From the NCBI GenBank assembly GCA_007121535.1, contig SKKK01000200.1, forward strand, positions 1-55,048: a stretch of 55,048 nucleotides of DNA, read 5' to 3'. The notes below the pieces were generated by a model. It saw only the letters and a list, made by a program, of their open reading frames with translations. It was not told the origin of the DNA and searched no databases. Each line of letters starts with the position of its first letter. Positions within the stretch are counted from its first letter, which is position 1. The position numbers and the translations under genes were made by a program. The DNA comes from Planctomycetaceae bacterium (GTDB taxonomy: Bacteria > Planctomycetota > Planctomycetia > Pirellulales > Pirellulaceae). This document shows, piece by piece, positions 17,501 to 25,610 of the stretch.

Positions 17501-19294
17501 GGGGTTCCCATCCGTACGGCGCTGTTGGAAGCGGGCAGCCGACGTTTTCGTCCCGTCATGCTGACGACGATTACCACCATCGCCGGTTTGACGCCCCTGT
17601 TGCTTGAGACGTCCTTTCAAGCTCAGGTCATCGTTCCCATGGCCGCTAGCTTGTGTTTTGGTCTGATGGCTGCGACGGGCCTGGTGTTGCTTGTCGTCCC
17701 GACGTTGTATCTTGTGTACGTTCAACTATTCGCGCCGAAAGTGTTCGACATCAATGTCGATGAATACGAAATCCCCGTCGGCGCTGCGGAGGAAGCAGCC
17801 ATGGCGCGCACGGCAAAGGCCGTTGGTATCCTGTTGGCGGGACTGGCGATGGGAATGGCGAGTGGCGCCACCGCTACGGCCGTGGCTGCTGATCCGACGG
17901 ATGCTCCCGTACACCGGGAACGGACGACCGACGTGTGCATCGTGGGCGGTGGCAGTGGCGGAGTGGCCGCTGCCATTGCCGCCGCCCGCGAAGGTGCTCA
18001 AGTGATCCTGGTTGAAAGGCAATCCCGGTTGGGAGGCACTGGCACCAACGCGTTCGTGTCCAGTTGGGAGCCAGGTCCGGGTTGTTCGATCGCCGAGGAG
18101 TTGTACGAGCGGATGAAGGCCATCGGTGGGGCCGGCGTCGCACGGTCTCGACCGGTCCAGACCAAGGCGCCGATGGGTTTGCTGCTGGTGTCGGAAAACG
18201 AAGACGAGGACTACGCCCTGACCCTGGTCCGAGCGCTGCCCGAGGATCCGCAACGGCGACGAGTTCCCTACTGCGTACCGTACCAACCCGAGGCGTTTGA
18301 CACCGTGGTGTGGCAGGCGCTGGAAGAAACGGGCAATGCGACCGTGATGGATGGTTGCACGTTTTTTCGCGCCGAGGCCAACGCGGCCGGAACTCGCGTC
18401 CAATCAATCCTGGTCCGTGACCACCAGGATCGCATCATCCGCATCCGTGCTCGCGTCTTTGTCGACGCCACGGGCGACATCTGGTTGGCGCGGGACTTGG
18501 GATGCGAGGTCATGTTGGGCATCGACCCCCGCTCCTTGTTCGACGAGCCTTCGGCGCCTGAGACGGGAAGCTTGCAGTTGAATGCCATCACTCGGTGTTA
18601 TCGGATCGAGCCCAGCGAGCAACCGGAGCGGGCAGTGCCGCCCGCGGACCAGGTCCCCTTTCCTCGCGCTGCCTTTGTCACCGGCTGGGAGCAGGGCACG
18701 CGGATGGTCAACATGATGCCGACGTTGCCCGGTCGAGCACTGATCGATCTGGGGTACGAACAATGCCTGGTCGAAACGGAACCGATCGTTCAAGCTCATT
18801 GGCATTGGCTGCAGCAGATCCCCGAGTTCCAACATTACGAATTGCGAGAGATCGCGCCCATGTTGGGGATTCGGGAGAGTTACCGCCTGATGGCCCGTTA
18901 CGTGCTGACCGAACACGACCTGCGTGCCGGTCTGCCCGGTCAACAGCATCCGGACATCATCGCCGTGGCCGATCATCCTTGCGACGTTCACGGCGCCGGG
19001 GGCCATTTGATCGAGGTACCGACGGCCTACGGTGTTCCCTATCGTTGCCTGATCCCTGCGGGCTCGTGGGAAAACCTGCTGGTGGCGTGTCGCGGAGCGG
19101 GTTTCAGCCGGATCGCGGCATCCAGCGTGCGATTGCAGCGAACGATGATCCAGTTGGGCCACGCTGCCGGGATCGCCGCCGCTTGGGCCGCTCGTGAAAA
19201 TCAAGCCGTCGATCGCATCGACGTACCCCTTCTGGTCCAACGATTGGATGCCAAATCCCGATACCCGCTGCATCGATCCTTCGTCATCCCGTAA
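14573..19294 (+). CDS. RND efflux pump fused in frame to a FAD-dependent oxidoreductase
   Basis: One uninterrupted 1573-residue frame. Residues 1-1060 are a complete AcrB-type RND transporter: GIVVDDAIVVGEN carries the proton-relay Asp pair of TM4, and GVVVNDSIVLVDF is the TM10 counterpart. Residues 1077-1573 are a FAD oxidoreductase (CIVGGGSGGVAAAIAAAREG). At the junction, residue 1077 (base 17801) is an ATG preceded by GGAGGAAGCAGCC and followed by a signal-like hydrophobic stretch, so a separate second protein could also start there. If fused, the hydrophobic stretch would act as a thirteenth membrane helix placing the flavodomain in the periplasm. GTG start at 14573 with AGGAG upstream. 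Confidence 0.85.
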   Translation: MRAVIRWAIENSPAMNILMLSILVVGAVSLSMLRREIFPEFELEIILVTVPYPGATPAEVEEGICQKIEEAVRSISGVKRQVAVAQENAGFMVLYLEANVNVQRVLSEVRAEIDRIPSFPDLAEDPEVQQLTFRLPAIRVGLIGPDDVSIEAELELRQMTETLRSELLQLPSVSQAELINVNDFQIDIEIPEQTLRKHGLTLQQVAQIVRRENIELPGGTLNTESQEVLLRGKNKRVTGEEIARIPLLTTPGGVMLTVGDLGFVRDEFEDTTATNRVDGLPAMVIGINRTSSEDLLAIAREVKEYVADKRTRLPPGYSLRTWQDASIDVKDRLDMLTRNGLQGLLLVFVVLAVFLELKLAFWVALGIPVALLGSGVVLLGFDQTLNMLSMFAFLLVLGIVVDDAIVVGENIYVHRARHESLVRAAIDGTREVLPAVATSVTTTIIAFIPLFFVSGVMGKFIAVMPLAVIAMLAISLIESTLILPCHLAHRDNLFLRVMGVVLYPVRSLGTLLRNVNRVTHHAVHHFTAHRYLPMLGWCLNHPPLVFSIALALLIATAGMVRAGITPWILFPKLDNRTIEAKIAYPDGTPSEVTDRATRRLEDAIRRIDQRYAQQGQGLVRIVHRSVGEISGAGSLGPDSRNKGGHLGAVYVELVEPSERDVISEAILQQWREEAGDFSGVERLTFGSPEMGPGGRPIEFKLLAPVDHMDQLEAAVAMTRRYLAGQRERGVFDIRDDSSPGKWEYQLRIKQNAIAMGISAADLAETVRAAFYGEEVMRLQRGRHEVKLMVRYPRDQRRSLSDFEAIRVRTDDGAERPLTELAEISVQRGYAEINRVDQMRSITITADVDEKKGNASRIVRGMQNDFIPGMLEEFPEVRVRWEGQREESRESMASLYVGFLLAVFAMYCLLTLQFRSYFQPFIILTIIPFGFVGAVWGHALLGLPLTMLSMFGMVALTGVVVNDSIVLVDFINKRMRRGVPIRTALLEAGSRRFRPVMLTTITTIAGLTPLLLETSFQAQVIVPMAASLCFGLMAATGLVLLVVPTLYLVYVQLFAPKVFDINVDEYEIPVGAAEEAAMARTAKAVGILLAGLAMGMASGATATAVAADPTDAPVHRERTTDVCIVGGGSGGVAAAIAAAREGAQVILVERQSRLGGTGTNAFVSSWEPGPGCSIAEELYERMKAIGGAGVARSRPVQTKAPMGLLLVSENEDEDYALTLVRALPEDPQRRRVPYCVPYQPEAFDTVVWQALEETGNATVMDGCTFFRAEANAAGTRVQSILVRDHQDRIIRIRARVFVDATGDIWLARDLGCEVMLGIDPRSLFDEPSAPETGSLQLNAITRCYRIEPSEQPERAVPPADQVPFPRAAFVTGWEQGTRMVNMMPTLPGRALIDLGYEQCLVETEPIVQAHWHWLQQIPEFQHYELREIAPMLGIRESYRLMARYVLTEHDLRAGLPGQQHPDIIAVADHPCDVHGAGGHLIEVPTAYGVPYRCLIPAGSWENLLVACRGAGFSRIAASSVRLQRTMIQLGHAAGIAAAWAARENQAVDRIDVPLLVQRLDAKSRYPLHRSFVIP
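17801..19294 (+). CDS. Possible internally initiated FAD oxidoreductase
   Basis: An alternative product of the same frame, 497 residues starting at the internal ATG. A strong GGAGG ribosome-binding site five to seven bases upstream and a plausible signal peptide (hydrophobic about residues 8-27, then ATAVAADP) support independent translation. The missing stop codon between the two modules may be a recent loss. The family matches the exported oxidoreductase at 2507-3925. Confidence 0.5.
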   Translation: MARTAKAVGILLAGLAMGMASGATATAVAADPTDAPVHRERTTDVCIVGGGSGGVAAAIAAAREGAQVILVERQSRLGGTGTNAFVSSWEPGPGCSIAEELYERMKAIGGAGVARSRPVQTKAPMGLLLVSENEDEDYALTLVRALPEDPQRRRVPYCVPYQPEAFDTVVWQALEETGNATVMDGCTFFRAEANAAGTRVQSILVRDHQDRIIRIRARVFVDATGDIWLARDLGCEVMLGIDPRSLFDEPSAPETGSLQLNAITRCYRIEPSEQPERAVPPADQVPFPRAAFVTGWEQGTRMVNMMPTLPGRALIDLGYEQCLVETEPIVQAHWHWLQQIPEFQHYELREIAPMLGIRESYRLMARYVLTEHDLRAGLPGQQHPDIIAVADHPCDVHGAGGHLIEVPTAYGVPYRCLIPAGSWENLLVACRGAGFSRIAASSVRLQRTMIQLGHAAGIAAAWAARENQAVDRIDVPLLVQRLDAKSRYPLHRSFVIP

Positions 19295-19408
19295 GGACCG
19301 GCCTTACCGCCTCGAAGCGACCGAAAAACGGCGGCTAGCGGCCTGCCGCTCACGAGAAAAGCCGACAGCTAAGCACCCGGCCAGATGTTTCTTGGTGGAA
19401 TCGGGCGA

Positions 19409-19485
19409 AAGGGGTCGGGAGTCGTTTTCGGGTGACCCGCTTCCCATGTGGTAGATCGTTGGCCGAAAACGACTCCCGACCCCGT
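19409..19485. repeat. Dispersed palindromic repeat (ggggtcgggag family), copy 2
   Basis: Same arms and centre as 12756-12831, including ccatgtggt and the end cgactcccgaccccgtt. It lies between convergent genes. Confidence 0.75.
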
Positions 19486-19503
19486 TGTGTCCTGGCTGGG
19501 TAC

Positions 19504-20403
19504 TTATTCGCTTGCCGATTCGTCATCTGTATCGTTCTGCAGATGCCGATCCAGGAAATCGATCGCCCCCTGGTAGGCCGGTCGATGGAAGAATGTCGTG
19601 ATGTGGCCATGGTCTGGAATCAAATCGATCTGGACCGCGGCGCCGGCTTGACGCAGCCGTTCCGCCAAGTCCAGCATCCCGGTGCGCGGTACCATCACAT
19701 CTTGCTCGCCATGGAAGAAATGGATCGGTGGTGCGTCCCCCGAAACGAAGGCCGCCGGCGATGCGACGCGATACCGCTCGGCGAACTCGCGACGCGTACC
19801 GCCCAGCCAGTACGCCAGCGCTCGTGTATCGAGTGGCAGGTTGCGGAAATCGCAGGGAGTGCCCCCTGCGACCACCGCTCGAAAACGCACCTTGCATCGC
19901 TCCCGGGTATCCGTGATCCAAGGTGGCGTTTCCTCGCTTGCGGCGGCCAATGCTTCCAGCAGCACCATCTGGCCGCCTGCGCTGTAACCCAATCCCGCAA
20001 TGCGCTGCGGGTCGATCTTGTACCGTGAGGCGTTGCGGTGCAGCCACCGCAGGGCATCATGGCAATCCTGCTGTTGGGCGGGAAAAGGATGCGCCGGCGC
20101 CAGCCGGTAGTTGATCGCCATCGTTGCGTAGCCGCGCGCCACCAATTGCGGAACCACGTGGGACATGTGCTGCTTGTTACCCAGCCGCCAAGCGCCTCCA
20201 TGCACACAAATCACCGCAGGAAAGGGACCGTCGCCCGGCGGCAATTCGATGTCCGCCACCAACTCGATCGCATCGGCGCCCTCGCCTCGTCGCGCGTAGA
20301 CGACGTCCGGGTGACTTTGGCTGGCGCTGGATTCCAGCGCCAACCCCAACCACGCGACCAAAATGGCTGTAGAACGGATCCGTTGCATGTTCCGGCACTG
20401 CAT
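19504..20403 (-). CDS. Secreted alpha/beta hydrolase, esterase/lipase type
   Basis: A 299-residue hydrolase with an N-terminal signal peptide (start may be Met6 at 20388). The oxyanion motif HGGAW (68-72), nucleophile Ser141 in GYSAGG, Asp235 in GEQDVMVP and His267 in DHGHIT form the catalytic set of the BD-FAE/acetyl-esterase-like family. It probably removes ester groups from polysaccharides or small molecules in the periplasm. It follows the Gfo/Idh/MocA gene by 10 bases on the same strand, suggesting co-transcription. Confidence 0.9.
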   Translation of the reverse strand: MQCRNMQRIRSTAILVAWLGLALESSASQSHPDVVYARRGEGADAIELVADIELPPGDGPFPAVICVHGGAWRLGNKQHMSHVVPQLVARGYATMAINYRLAPAHPFPAQQQDCHDALRWLHRNASRYKIDPQRIAGLGYSAGGQMVLLEALAAASEETPPWITDTRERCKVRFRAVVAGGTPCDFRNLPLDTRALAYWLGGTRREFAERYRVASPAAFVSGDAPPIHFFHGEQDVMVPRTGMLDLAERLRQAGAAVQIDLIPDHGHITTFFHRPAYQGAIDFLDRHLQNDTDDESASE

Positions 20404-20413
20404 CTCGATTTAC

Positions 20414-21865
20414 TTAACCAACCAACTCGGGTACTTCGAATCCCTCGCGGTATTCGCGTTTCAGGAATTGATTGGCAGTCTCGGCATGTTCGCCGACGAA
20501 CTTTTCCGTCGCCGGATCGATGTGCAGCATGGGACTCAGGCGGATCTGATCGCTGGTCATCGGAATCCCATGGGCTGCCAGCAATTGTTGCTTGTCTCGC
20601 AGCAACCCCTGCCATTGATTGTAAGGATCTGGTACCTGGGCGGCACCCTCGGCCGAGAAGGCGGCTCCCGCCTGGAAGGCGATATTCGCCAGATTGCACC
20701 AGCCAGTTGAATCATGACCCACCTTGGCGTCGGACATCAAGATGGACGGATCCTGGCGTCGGACGGCGTCCAGGAAGTTCCGAGTATGCTCGTTATTCCC
20801 TCCGCTGCCTCGGAACTCCTTAATCACCTTGCCGGCTCGGTCAATCGCTCGCGCGCGGCCCCGTTGGCCCTCCAGACGTCCGCCTTCGCAGTAGGCGATG
20901 TACCCGCTGCCAGGTCCCGGATGCTTGGGATTGCTCTTGGTGTCAGGTCCCGCCGTGATATTGGTCAAACCGATGATAACGGGGATCGAACCCGTGTCGA
21001 AATACACGAAATGGACGTTGGGCGTCTCGCCTGCATCGTCCCAGACCACGCGTCCGCCACCGCCCAGGATCCGCACCGGCAATGTGACCTTGTCCAAAAA
21101 GACATTGTTCCGCAAGTCGTCCAAGACGTGGACGCCCCAGTTCCCCATCTCGCCGGACCCGGTGTTCCAAACCCAGTGCCAATCGTACTGCAAGCTGGTG
21201 CGGTAGATCGGTTCGTCTTGGGCGGGACCCAGCCACAGATCGTAATTCACTTCATCGGGAATCGGCAGCGGCGTCGAACGTCTACCGATCGATCCTCGAA
21301 CGCCATAGCGATTCACTCGGGCCGCCATGATCTTGCCCAACCCTTGCTCTTCGTGCAAGAACTGCTTGATTTCGGCCTGCATCGGATCCGAACGCTGCTG
21401 GACGCCCACTTGGCAAATCCGCTCGTACTTTTCGGCCGCCGCCACTGTCTGCAAGCCTTCCCACTGGCTGTGCGACAAGGGTTTTTCCACGTACACGTCC
21501 TTGCCCGCCTGCATCGCCCAAATCGAAGCCAGGCAGTGCCAGTGGTTGGGAGCCGCGATCACCACCGCGTCGATGCCCGGATCATCCAGCATCTCGCGAA
21601 CATCCACCCAAGTCTTGGCGTCGGGGTAAACCTGACGAGCCCGACCCAATTGCACTTCATCCGGGTCGTTCAGTCCCGCGATCGTCACGCCCGGATGCTT
21701 GGCAAACGTGCCCATCAACTGCCGTCCTCGGCCCCCGCAACTGATGAATCCCAGGCGAATCGTCTCGTTGGGCTGAGCCGCGCTCAACATCGGAGCACCC
21801 CAGGCCAAAGCAGCACTTGCAGTGATACCAGTTCGTACGAAATCGCGACGAGTCAAAGAACGCAT
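20414..21865 (-). CDS. Gfo/Idh/MocA family oxidoreductase with Tat leader
   Basis: 483 residues. The start at 21865 has GGAG eight bases upstream and gives a Tat leader with TRRDFVRTG followed by an alanine-rich hydrophobic stretch. The Rossmann start IRLGFISCGGRGRQ and the conserved VEKPLSHS (catalytic Lys region) and NHWHC segments identify the family; NAD(P)-dependent action on sugars is usual. Planctomycete genomes carry many such exported paralogues. It is likely in an operon with the downstream esterase. Confidence 0.9.
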   Translation of the reverse strand: MRSLTRRDFVRTGITASAALAWGAPMLSAAQPNETIRLGFISCGGRGRQLMGTFAKHPGVTIAGLNDPDEVQLGRARQVYPDAKTWVDVREMLDDPGIDAVVIAAPNHWHCLASIWAMQAGKDVYVEKPLSHSQWEGLQTVAAAEKYERICQVGVQQRSDPMQAEIKQFLHEEQGLGKIMAARVNRYGVRGSIGRRSTPLPIPDEVNYDLWLGPAQDEPIYRTSLQYDWHWVWNTGSGEMGNWGVHVLDDLRNNVFLDKVTLPVRILGGGGRVVWDDAGETPNVHFVYFDTGSIPVIIGLTNITAGPDTKSNPKHPGPGSGYIAYCEGGRLEGQRGRARAIDRAGKVIKEFRGSGGNNEHTRNFLDAVRRQDPSILMSDAKVGHDSTGWCNLANIAFQAGAAFSAEGAAQVPDPYNQWQGLLRDKQQLLAAHGIPMTSDQIRLSPMLHIDPATEKFVGEHAETANQFLKREYREGFEVPELVG

Positions 21866-22100
21866 AGTTGAGTCTCCGTATTGGGGGTGTTGTAATGATG
21901 ACCGCCATCCAGCATTTACCCTAATCGATATTCCTTCCAGGTCAAGACGGCGGGATAAATTGAGGAGATCATCGCCAGTTCGCCGCGCCGGTTCCAACTT
22001 GCTCTCTCCTTGGAACAAATGAAGAATCGGCAAACAACCGGATGCACGAGCGAACGCCGGTTGCATGATCAACAAGGCAGGGTTAACATAATCGACTCAT

Positions 22101-22235
22101 CTAGTGCGTTGTCTAGGCGAAAGATGCGGATTGTGAGCGGCACGGCGCTAGCCGCCGGTCCTGGACTCCAACGGCGGCTAGTGCCGTGCCGCTCACTCAT
22201 CGCGACCCCAAGATTTCGCCTGGACAACGCACTAG
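22101..22235. repeat. MITE, copy 2
   Basis: 135 bases bounded by ctagtgcgttgtc and gacaacgcactag, with the same internal palindrome as the copy at 11105-11255. It lies directly upstream of the five-gene cassette. Confidence 0.8.
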
Positions 22236-22270
22236 CACTCGTTCGCATCCACCCGTTGGAGGAAATTTGA

Positions 22271-23029
22271 ATGACTCTGGAAGAGGCACTTCAGCAACAG
22301 CAGGAGCGCGTCGAGCTGCTGATCAAGGCGGCCAAGAAGTATACCTCAGCGCTGACGGCTTGGAAGAAGGCGTGCCAGACCGGGCATGTGGTCAATCTGC
22401 AAAAAAACGCTACGTTGGCACAGGAACGTGCCGCTGGATTGGTGGAACCGACGAGCGAGGCGTCAGCCGCCTGGGATTTCGACGTTCGTGCCTACTTGGA
22501 AGGCGCCCAGTGGCGCAAGGAGATTCGATCCGTAGCGGCGGCGCGTCACGATTTACGCACGATGGAAGACGACGATCTTTTGATCTCGTCACCGGTGATC
22601 GTTCGTGCCCAACCTGGCCGGAACTCGCTGCAGATCGGCAAAGCCAACTGGCCGAATATTCACCCACAGCTTGTCGCTGCCGAGTTGAAACGGCTGCGCG
22701 ACCGCACCGCGGCGGCCAAGTCTCACGATTTTCTGGAAGCCCTGTATCGCACGTGCCTTCGTTCGACTCGACCCGAGGTTCTGTTCGTCAAGTTCCGCGA
22801 GGTCTACGATCGGTGGTGCGACACGCCGGGATACAAGAAAGAGAACCCTTTGCCCGCATTCGCCCAGCAGATTTACGCTTTGGAGCGTTCGGGAATCCGA
22901 ACCACGAAAGCCGGCAATCGATTTGATATCCAAGGTCCGTCAGGGGATCCGAAGGCAAAAGATATCCTTTCGGTGATCGCCGAGGACGGGCAGACGATCC
23001 GCTACTACGGCATCACCTTCCGCAAATAG
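22271..23029 (+). CDS. Unknown protein, first gene of candidate defence cassette
   Basis: 252 residues with no family that I recognise. The first ~60 residues look like an amphipathic helix or coiled coil rich in Gln/Glu/Lys; the middle is charged (about 75-190) and the end is a compact alpha/beta-like segment. GGAGG stands 11 bases before the ATG. It begins a run of five same-strand genes with short gaps or overlaps that includes a BREX-type ATPase and a SNF2 helicase, so a role as an adaptor or target-recognition subunit is possible but unproven. Confidence 0.75.
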   Translation: MTLEEALQQQQERVELLIKAAKKYTSALTAWKKACQTGHVVNLQKNATLAQERAAGLVEPTSEASAAWDFDVRAYLEGAQWRKEIRSVAAARHDLRTMEDDDLLISSPVIVRAQPGRNSLQIGKANWPNIHPQLVAAELKRLRDRTAAAKSHDFLEALYRTCLRSTRPEVLFVKFREVYDRWCDTPGYKKENPLPAFAQQIYALERSGIRTTKAGNRFDIQGPSGDPKAKDILSVIAEDGQTIRYYGITFRK

Positions 23030-23062
23030 TCGGGACAGCTTGGCAACGAAGGGAAACGAACT

Positions 23063-24148
23063 ATGCCGATACCCGTGGCTTCCGACGCTTGGCTGGACAC
23101 GATTCACCGAGAATACCTCGCGGAATATATCAAGAGCGGAGGTTCCACCGTCAAGTTCATCAGCGGCGAAACCGCGACGCTGGCAGACGTACAGGCTCGT
23201 TTGCATTCGCTCGCTCAAAACGAAAACTATTTTCACGTTCATCTGGATGCGGCTCAAACCCTGCCCGATGACAAGAGGCCCGATTTGCATCGTATCGATC
23301 GCTTTTTCTTCGCGGTCACGGAATCGGTGGACTGGGGAGCGAAGACGACCGAAGAGGCCAAGAGGTATCTGGACAGCCGAGGTGTCGTCATTCAACCTGG
23401 CCGGGCGCTGAACGATCTGGACGGCATCGCTGCGGATAACGGGCGCACGCCCACCGATCTGATCAACCAGTTTCAACGCGAACTGGTCACGGGTTACATC
23501 AAGGACCAGGCCATGGCGTTGGAGTTCCGCACGGCCATCAGCGCTCTGGTACGAGCCCAGTTGTTGCCGGACACGATGACGCCAACAACCGAGGAGGTTT
23601 TGCTGAAATGGTTCGCGGGCCGCACCATGCCGGGAGCGGCTGCGGCGTTGAAGAAGATCCATATTTTCGAACGGATCACGCGTGCCAACGCCCGTCACAT
23701 GCTGGCATCCTTCTGCCGCTGGCTTCCCCGCGCCGGGCATGACGGCTTGGTCGTGACGCTGGACTTCCGACCGTACGAATACAAGAAGCTGGCGCGTACC
23801 CGGCGCCAGGCGGATACGCTCGATCGGTTGCGGGAAGCCATCGCCGCCCGCGCCTCGTGGGACCGCCTGGATGCCATCTTGGCGGAAGACGCCGCCGAGC
23901 CGACGGTTTCCTACAGCGATCTGGCTTTCATGCAGATGCTGGCACAATTGCGCCGCTTTATCGACGAGATCGATTGGTTCGAGCGTTTCATGCTGGTCGT
24001 CCTTACCACGCCTCGATTCTATGACGGCTCGTCGCCACGCAACTACTGGGCCTATGACGCCCTGCAATCACGAATCGGCTTGGAGGTTCACGACGTGCAA
24101 CGCGCCAATCCGACAGCCGCCTTGGTCCATCTGGGAGGTGCGATATGA
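23063..24148 (+). CDS. BREX-ATPase-like protein lacking a P-loop
   Basis: 361 residues. The layout resembles the BrxC/BrxD (DUF2791) ATPases: an N-terminal EYIKSGGSTVKFISGE segment where the family has its G-rich strand and P-loop, and a late LVVLTTPRFYDG segment resembling the family's sensor region. The Walker A residues are absent (FISGETATLADV), so it is probably non-hydrolytic. Its stop overlaps the start of the next gene by ATGA, the partner that retains the P-loop, suggesting a heteromeric pair. The relationship is judged by eye and needs a profile search. Confidence 0.6.
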   Translation: MPIPVASDAWLDTIHREYLAEYIKSGGSTVKFISGETATLADVQARLHSLAQNENYFHVHLDAAQTLPDDKRPDLHRIDRFFFAVTESVDWGAKTTEEAKRYLDSRGVVIQPGRALNDLDGIAADNGRTPTDLINQFQRELVTGYIKDQAMALEFRTAISALVRAQLLPDTMTPTTEEVLLKWFAGRTMPGAAAALKKIHIFERITRANARHMLASFCRWLPRAGHDGLVVTLDFRPYEYKKLARTRRQADTLDRLREAIAARASWDRLDAILAEDAAEPTVSYSDLAFMQMLAQLRRFIDEIDWFERFMLVVLTTPRFYDGSSPRNYWAYDALQSRIGLEVHDVQRANPTAALVHLGGAI

Positions 24149-25371
24149 ATCGGGAAACCGTCACGGCTCGCAGTGCCATCGAAGCTTTGCGAGCAGGCGT
24201 GCCCAGCCGGCACGCCGTCAGCCAACTCGGGACGACGCAACACGCGATCAAGGACGACTTTCAAGCCGCTCTGGAATGCGTGGCTGCCGGCCGGGCCACG
24301 GAACCGCTGGTCGTCTCCGCCGACTTTGGCAACGGCAAATCCCATCTCTTGGAATATTTTCAGGACATCGCCGAACGCGAACACTTTGTCACCAGTTATA
24401 CGGTCGTCAGCCCGGAGATGCCGTTGGGAAACGAGCACGTCGTACTCAAAGCGATCGCCGAAGCCGCCCGTGCGCCAGGTAGGACGGGCAAAGCGATTCG
24501 GGAAGTCGCCACCGACCTGGACGCGAACCCCGCCGCCTTGGCCGGCTTGCGACAGTGGGCGGACAACGCGGATATCCACGACCGTTTTCGAGCGTTGCTG
24601 CATCTGTACGAGGAGTTCCGTGCCGACGAGGAACTACGGGCGCAGATCCTGGAGGACTTCGAGGGAAAACCGTTGGGCAAGACGATCATCCGGCAGAGAT
24701 TGAAGGAGATCGGCCAGGCGGCGGCCTATGACCTGGCTTCCCCGAGGAATCCGTTGTTGGCTCACGATCGGCTCCGCGTACTGGCTCAGTTTTTCCGCGT
24801 CTGCGGTTGCCGAGGGATCGTCGTCTTTTTCGACGAACTCGAACGCATGGCGCGATTTTCGAAGAGGCAGCGGATCGGTGGTTATGAAGAGATCGGTTGG
24901 TGGCGACACATCGCCAAGACGGATGGATCGGCGATCCTGCCTGTCTTTGCGATGACCACCGGTTTTGTGGAAGAGAACGTTACCGGCAACCGGCAGGACG
25001 AATTGCAGTTTGCGGGCGGCGGATTCGCCGTCAAGGACGACGGACAGCCTCAGTATGGCCGGCTCGGCATCGAGTTGCTGAAGGCCGATCCCGCGAAACT
25101 CGAACGCCCCACCCCCGAACAGGAAGAGGAGGTTCGTTACCGCATCAAGGCCATCTACGAGCAGGCTTACGGCGTCACCGTCCGATCGCTGTCCACGCCG
25201 ACCACCGATGCTCACAGATCCATTCGATGGAAGATCCGGCGCTGGATCACCGAATGGGACTTCATGCGTTACGATCCTTCTTACATTCCCCAAGTCGAAG
25301 GTGAAGATATCGCGTTCAGCAACCTGGAAATCCCGGACGCCGAGATGGAACGGGAGAATAACGATTCGTAG
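24145..25371 (+). CDS. BREX-type P-loop ATPase (BrxD-like, DUF2791)
   Basis: 408 residues. Walker A ADFGNGKSH at about 59-67 and Walker B GIVVFFDELERM at about 224-235 are both intact, and the N-terminal IEALRAGVPSRHAVSQLG segment is typical of BREX BrxD-type proteins. BREX systems block phage replication; BrxD is usually beside a helicase, as here (26152-27810). The other BREX genes (methylase PglX, alkaline phosphatase PglZ, BrxA, BrxB) are absent from the window, so this is not standard BREX. It is translationally coupled to the preceding P-loop-less homologue. Confidence 0.78.
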   Translation: MNRETVTARSAIEALRAGVPSRHAVSQLGTTQHAIKDDFQAALECVAAGRATEPLVVSADFGNGKSHLLEYFQDIAEREHFVTSYTVVSPEMPLGNEHVVLKAIAEAARAPGRTGKAIREVATDLDANPAALAGLRQWADNADIHDRFRALLHLYEEFRADEELRAQILEDFEGKPLGKTIIRQRLKEIGQAAAYDLASPRNPLLAHDRLRVLAQFFRVCGCRGIVVFFDELERMARFSKRQRIGGYEEIGWWRHIAKTDGSAILPVFAMTTGFVEENVTGNRQDELQFAGGGFAVKDDGQPQYGRLGIELLKADPAKLERPTPEQEEEVRYRIKAIYEQAYGVTVRSLSTPTTDAHRSIRWKIRRWITEWDFMRYDPSYIPQVEGEDIAFSNLEIPDAEMERENNDS

Positions 25372-25390
25372 CATCGTCCCGCGCAGAATT

Positions 25391-25545
25391 GAGCGGCATG
25401 GCGCTAGCCACCGGTACCGCTCCTGCAAAGAGCGGCATGGCGCTAGCCACCGGTCCCCTTCCGGCAATGAACGCCATGCCCCTACCCACCGACGCCCTTC
25501 CGATAAAGAAGCCACCGGTAAAATGGCGTTAGCGACCGGTGCGCC
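25391..25545 (+). repeat. Tandem degenerate palindrome arms
   Basis: The arm gagcggcatggcgctagcca appears at 25391 and again near 25432, with more diverged copies near 25470 and 25520 (each followed by accggt). It fills most of the 239-base gap between the ATPase and the next gene. It is related to the gagcggcacggcgctag palindromes elsewhere. Confidence 0.7.
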
Positions 25546-25610
25546 AGATGCCAGATATCCGAAAGCTACAGGTTTGCCGCTGGCGTGAAGACCCGTGCCA
25601 GGAAAGTTAC

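Noticed and set aside
25391-25545. Repeats beside defence-like genes considered as a CRISPR array.
   Set aside because: Spacing is irregular and the arms belong to a dispersed palindrome family.
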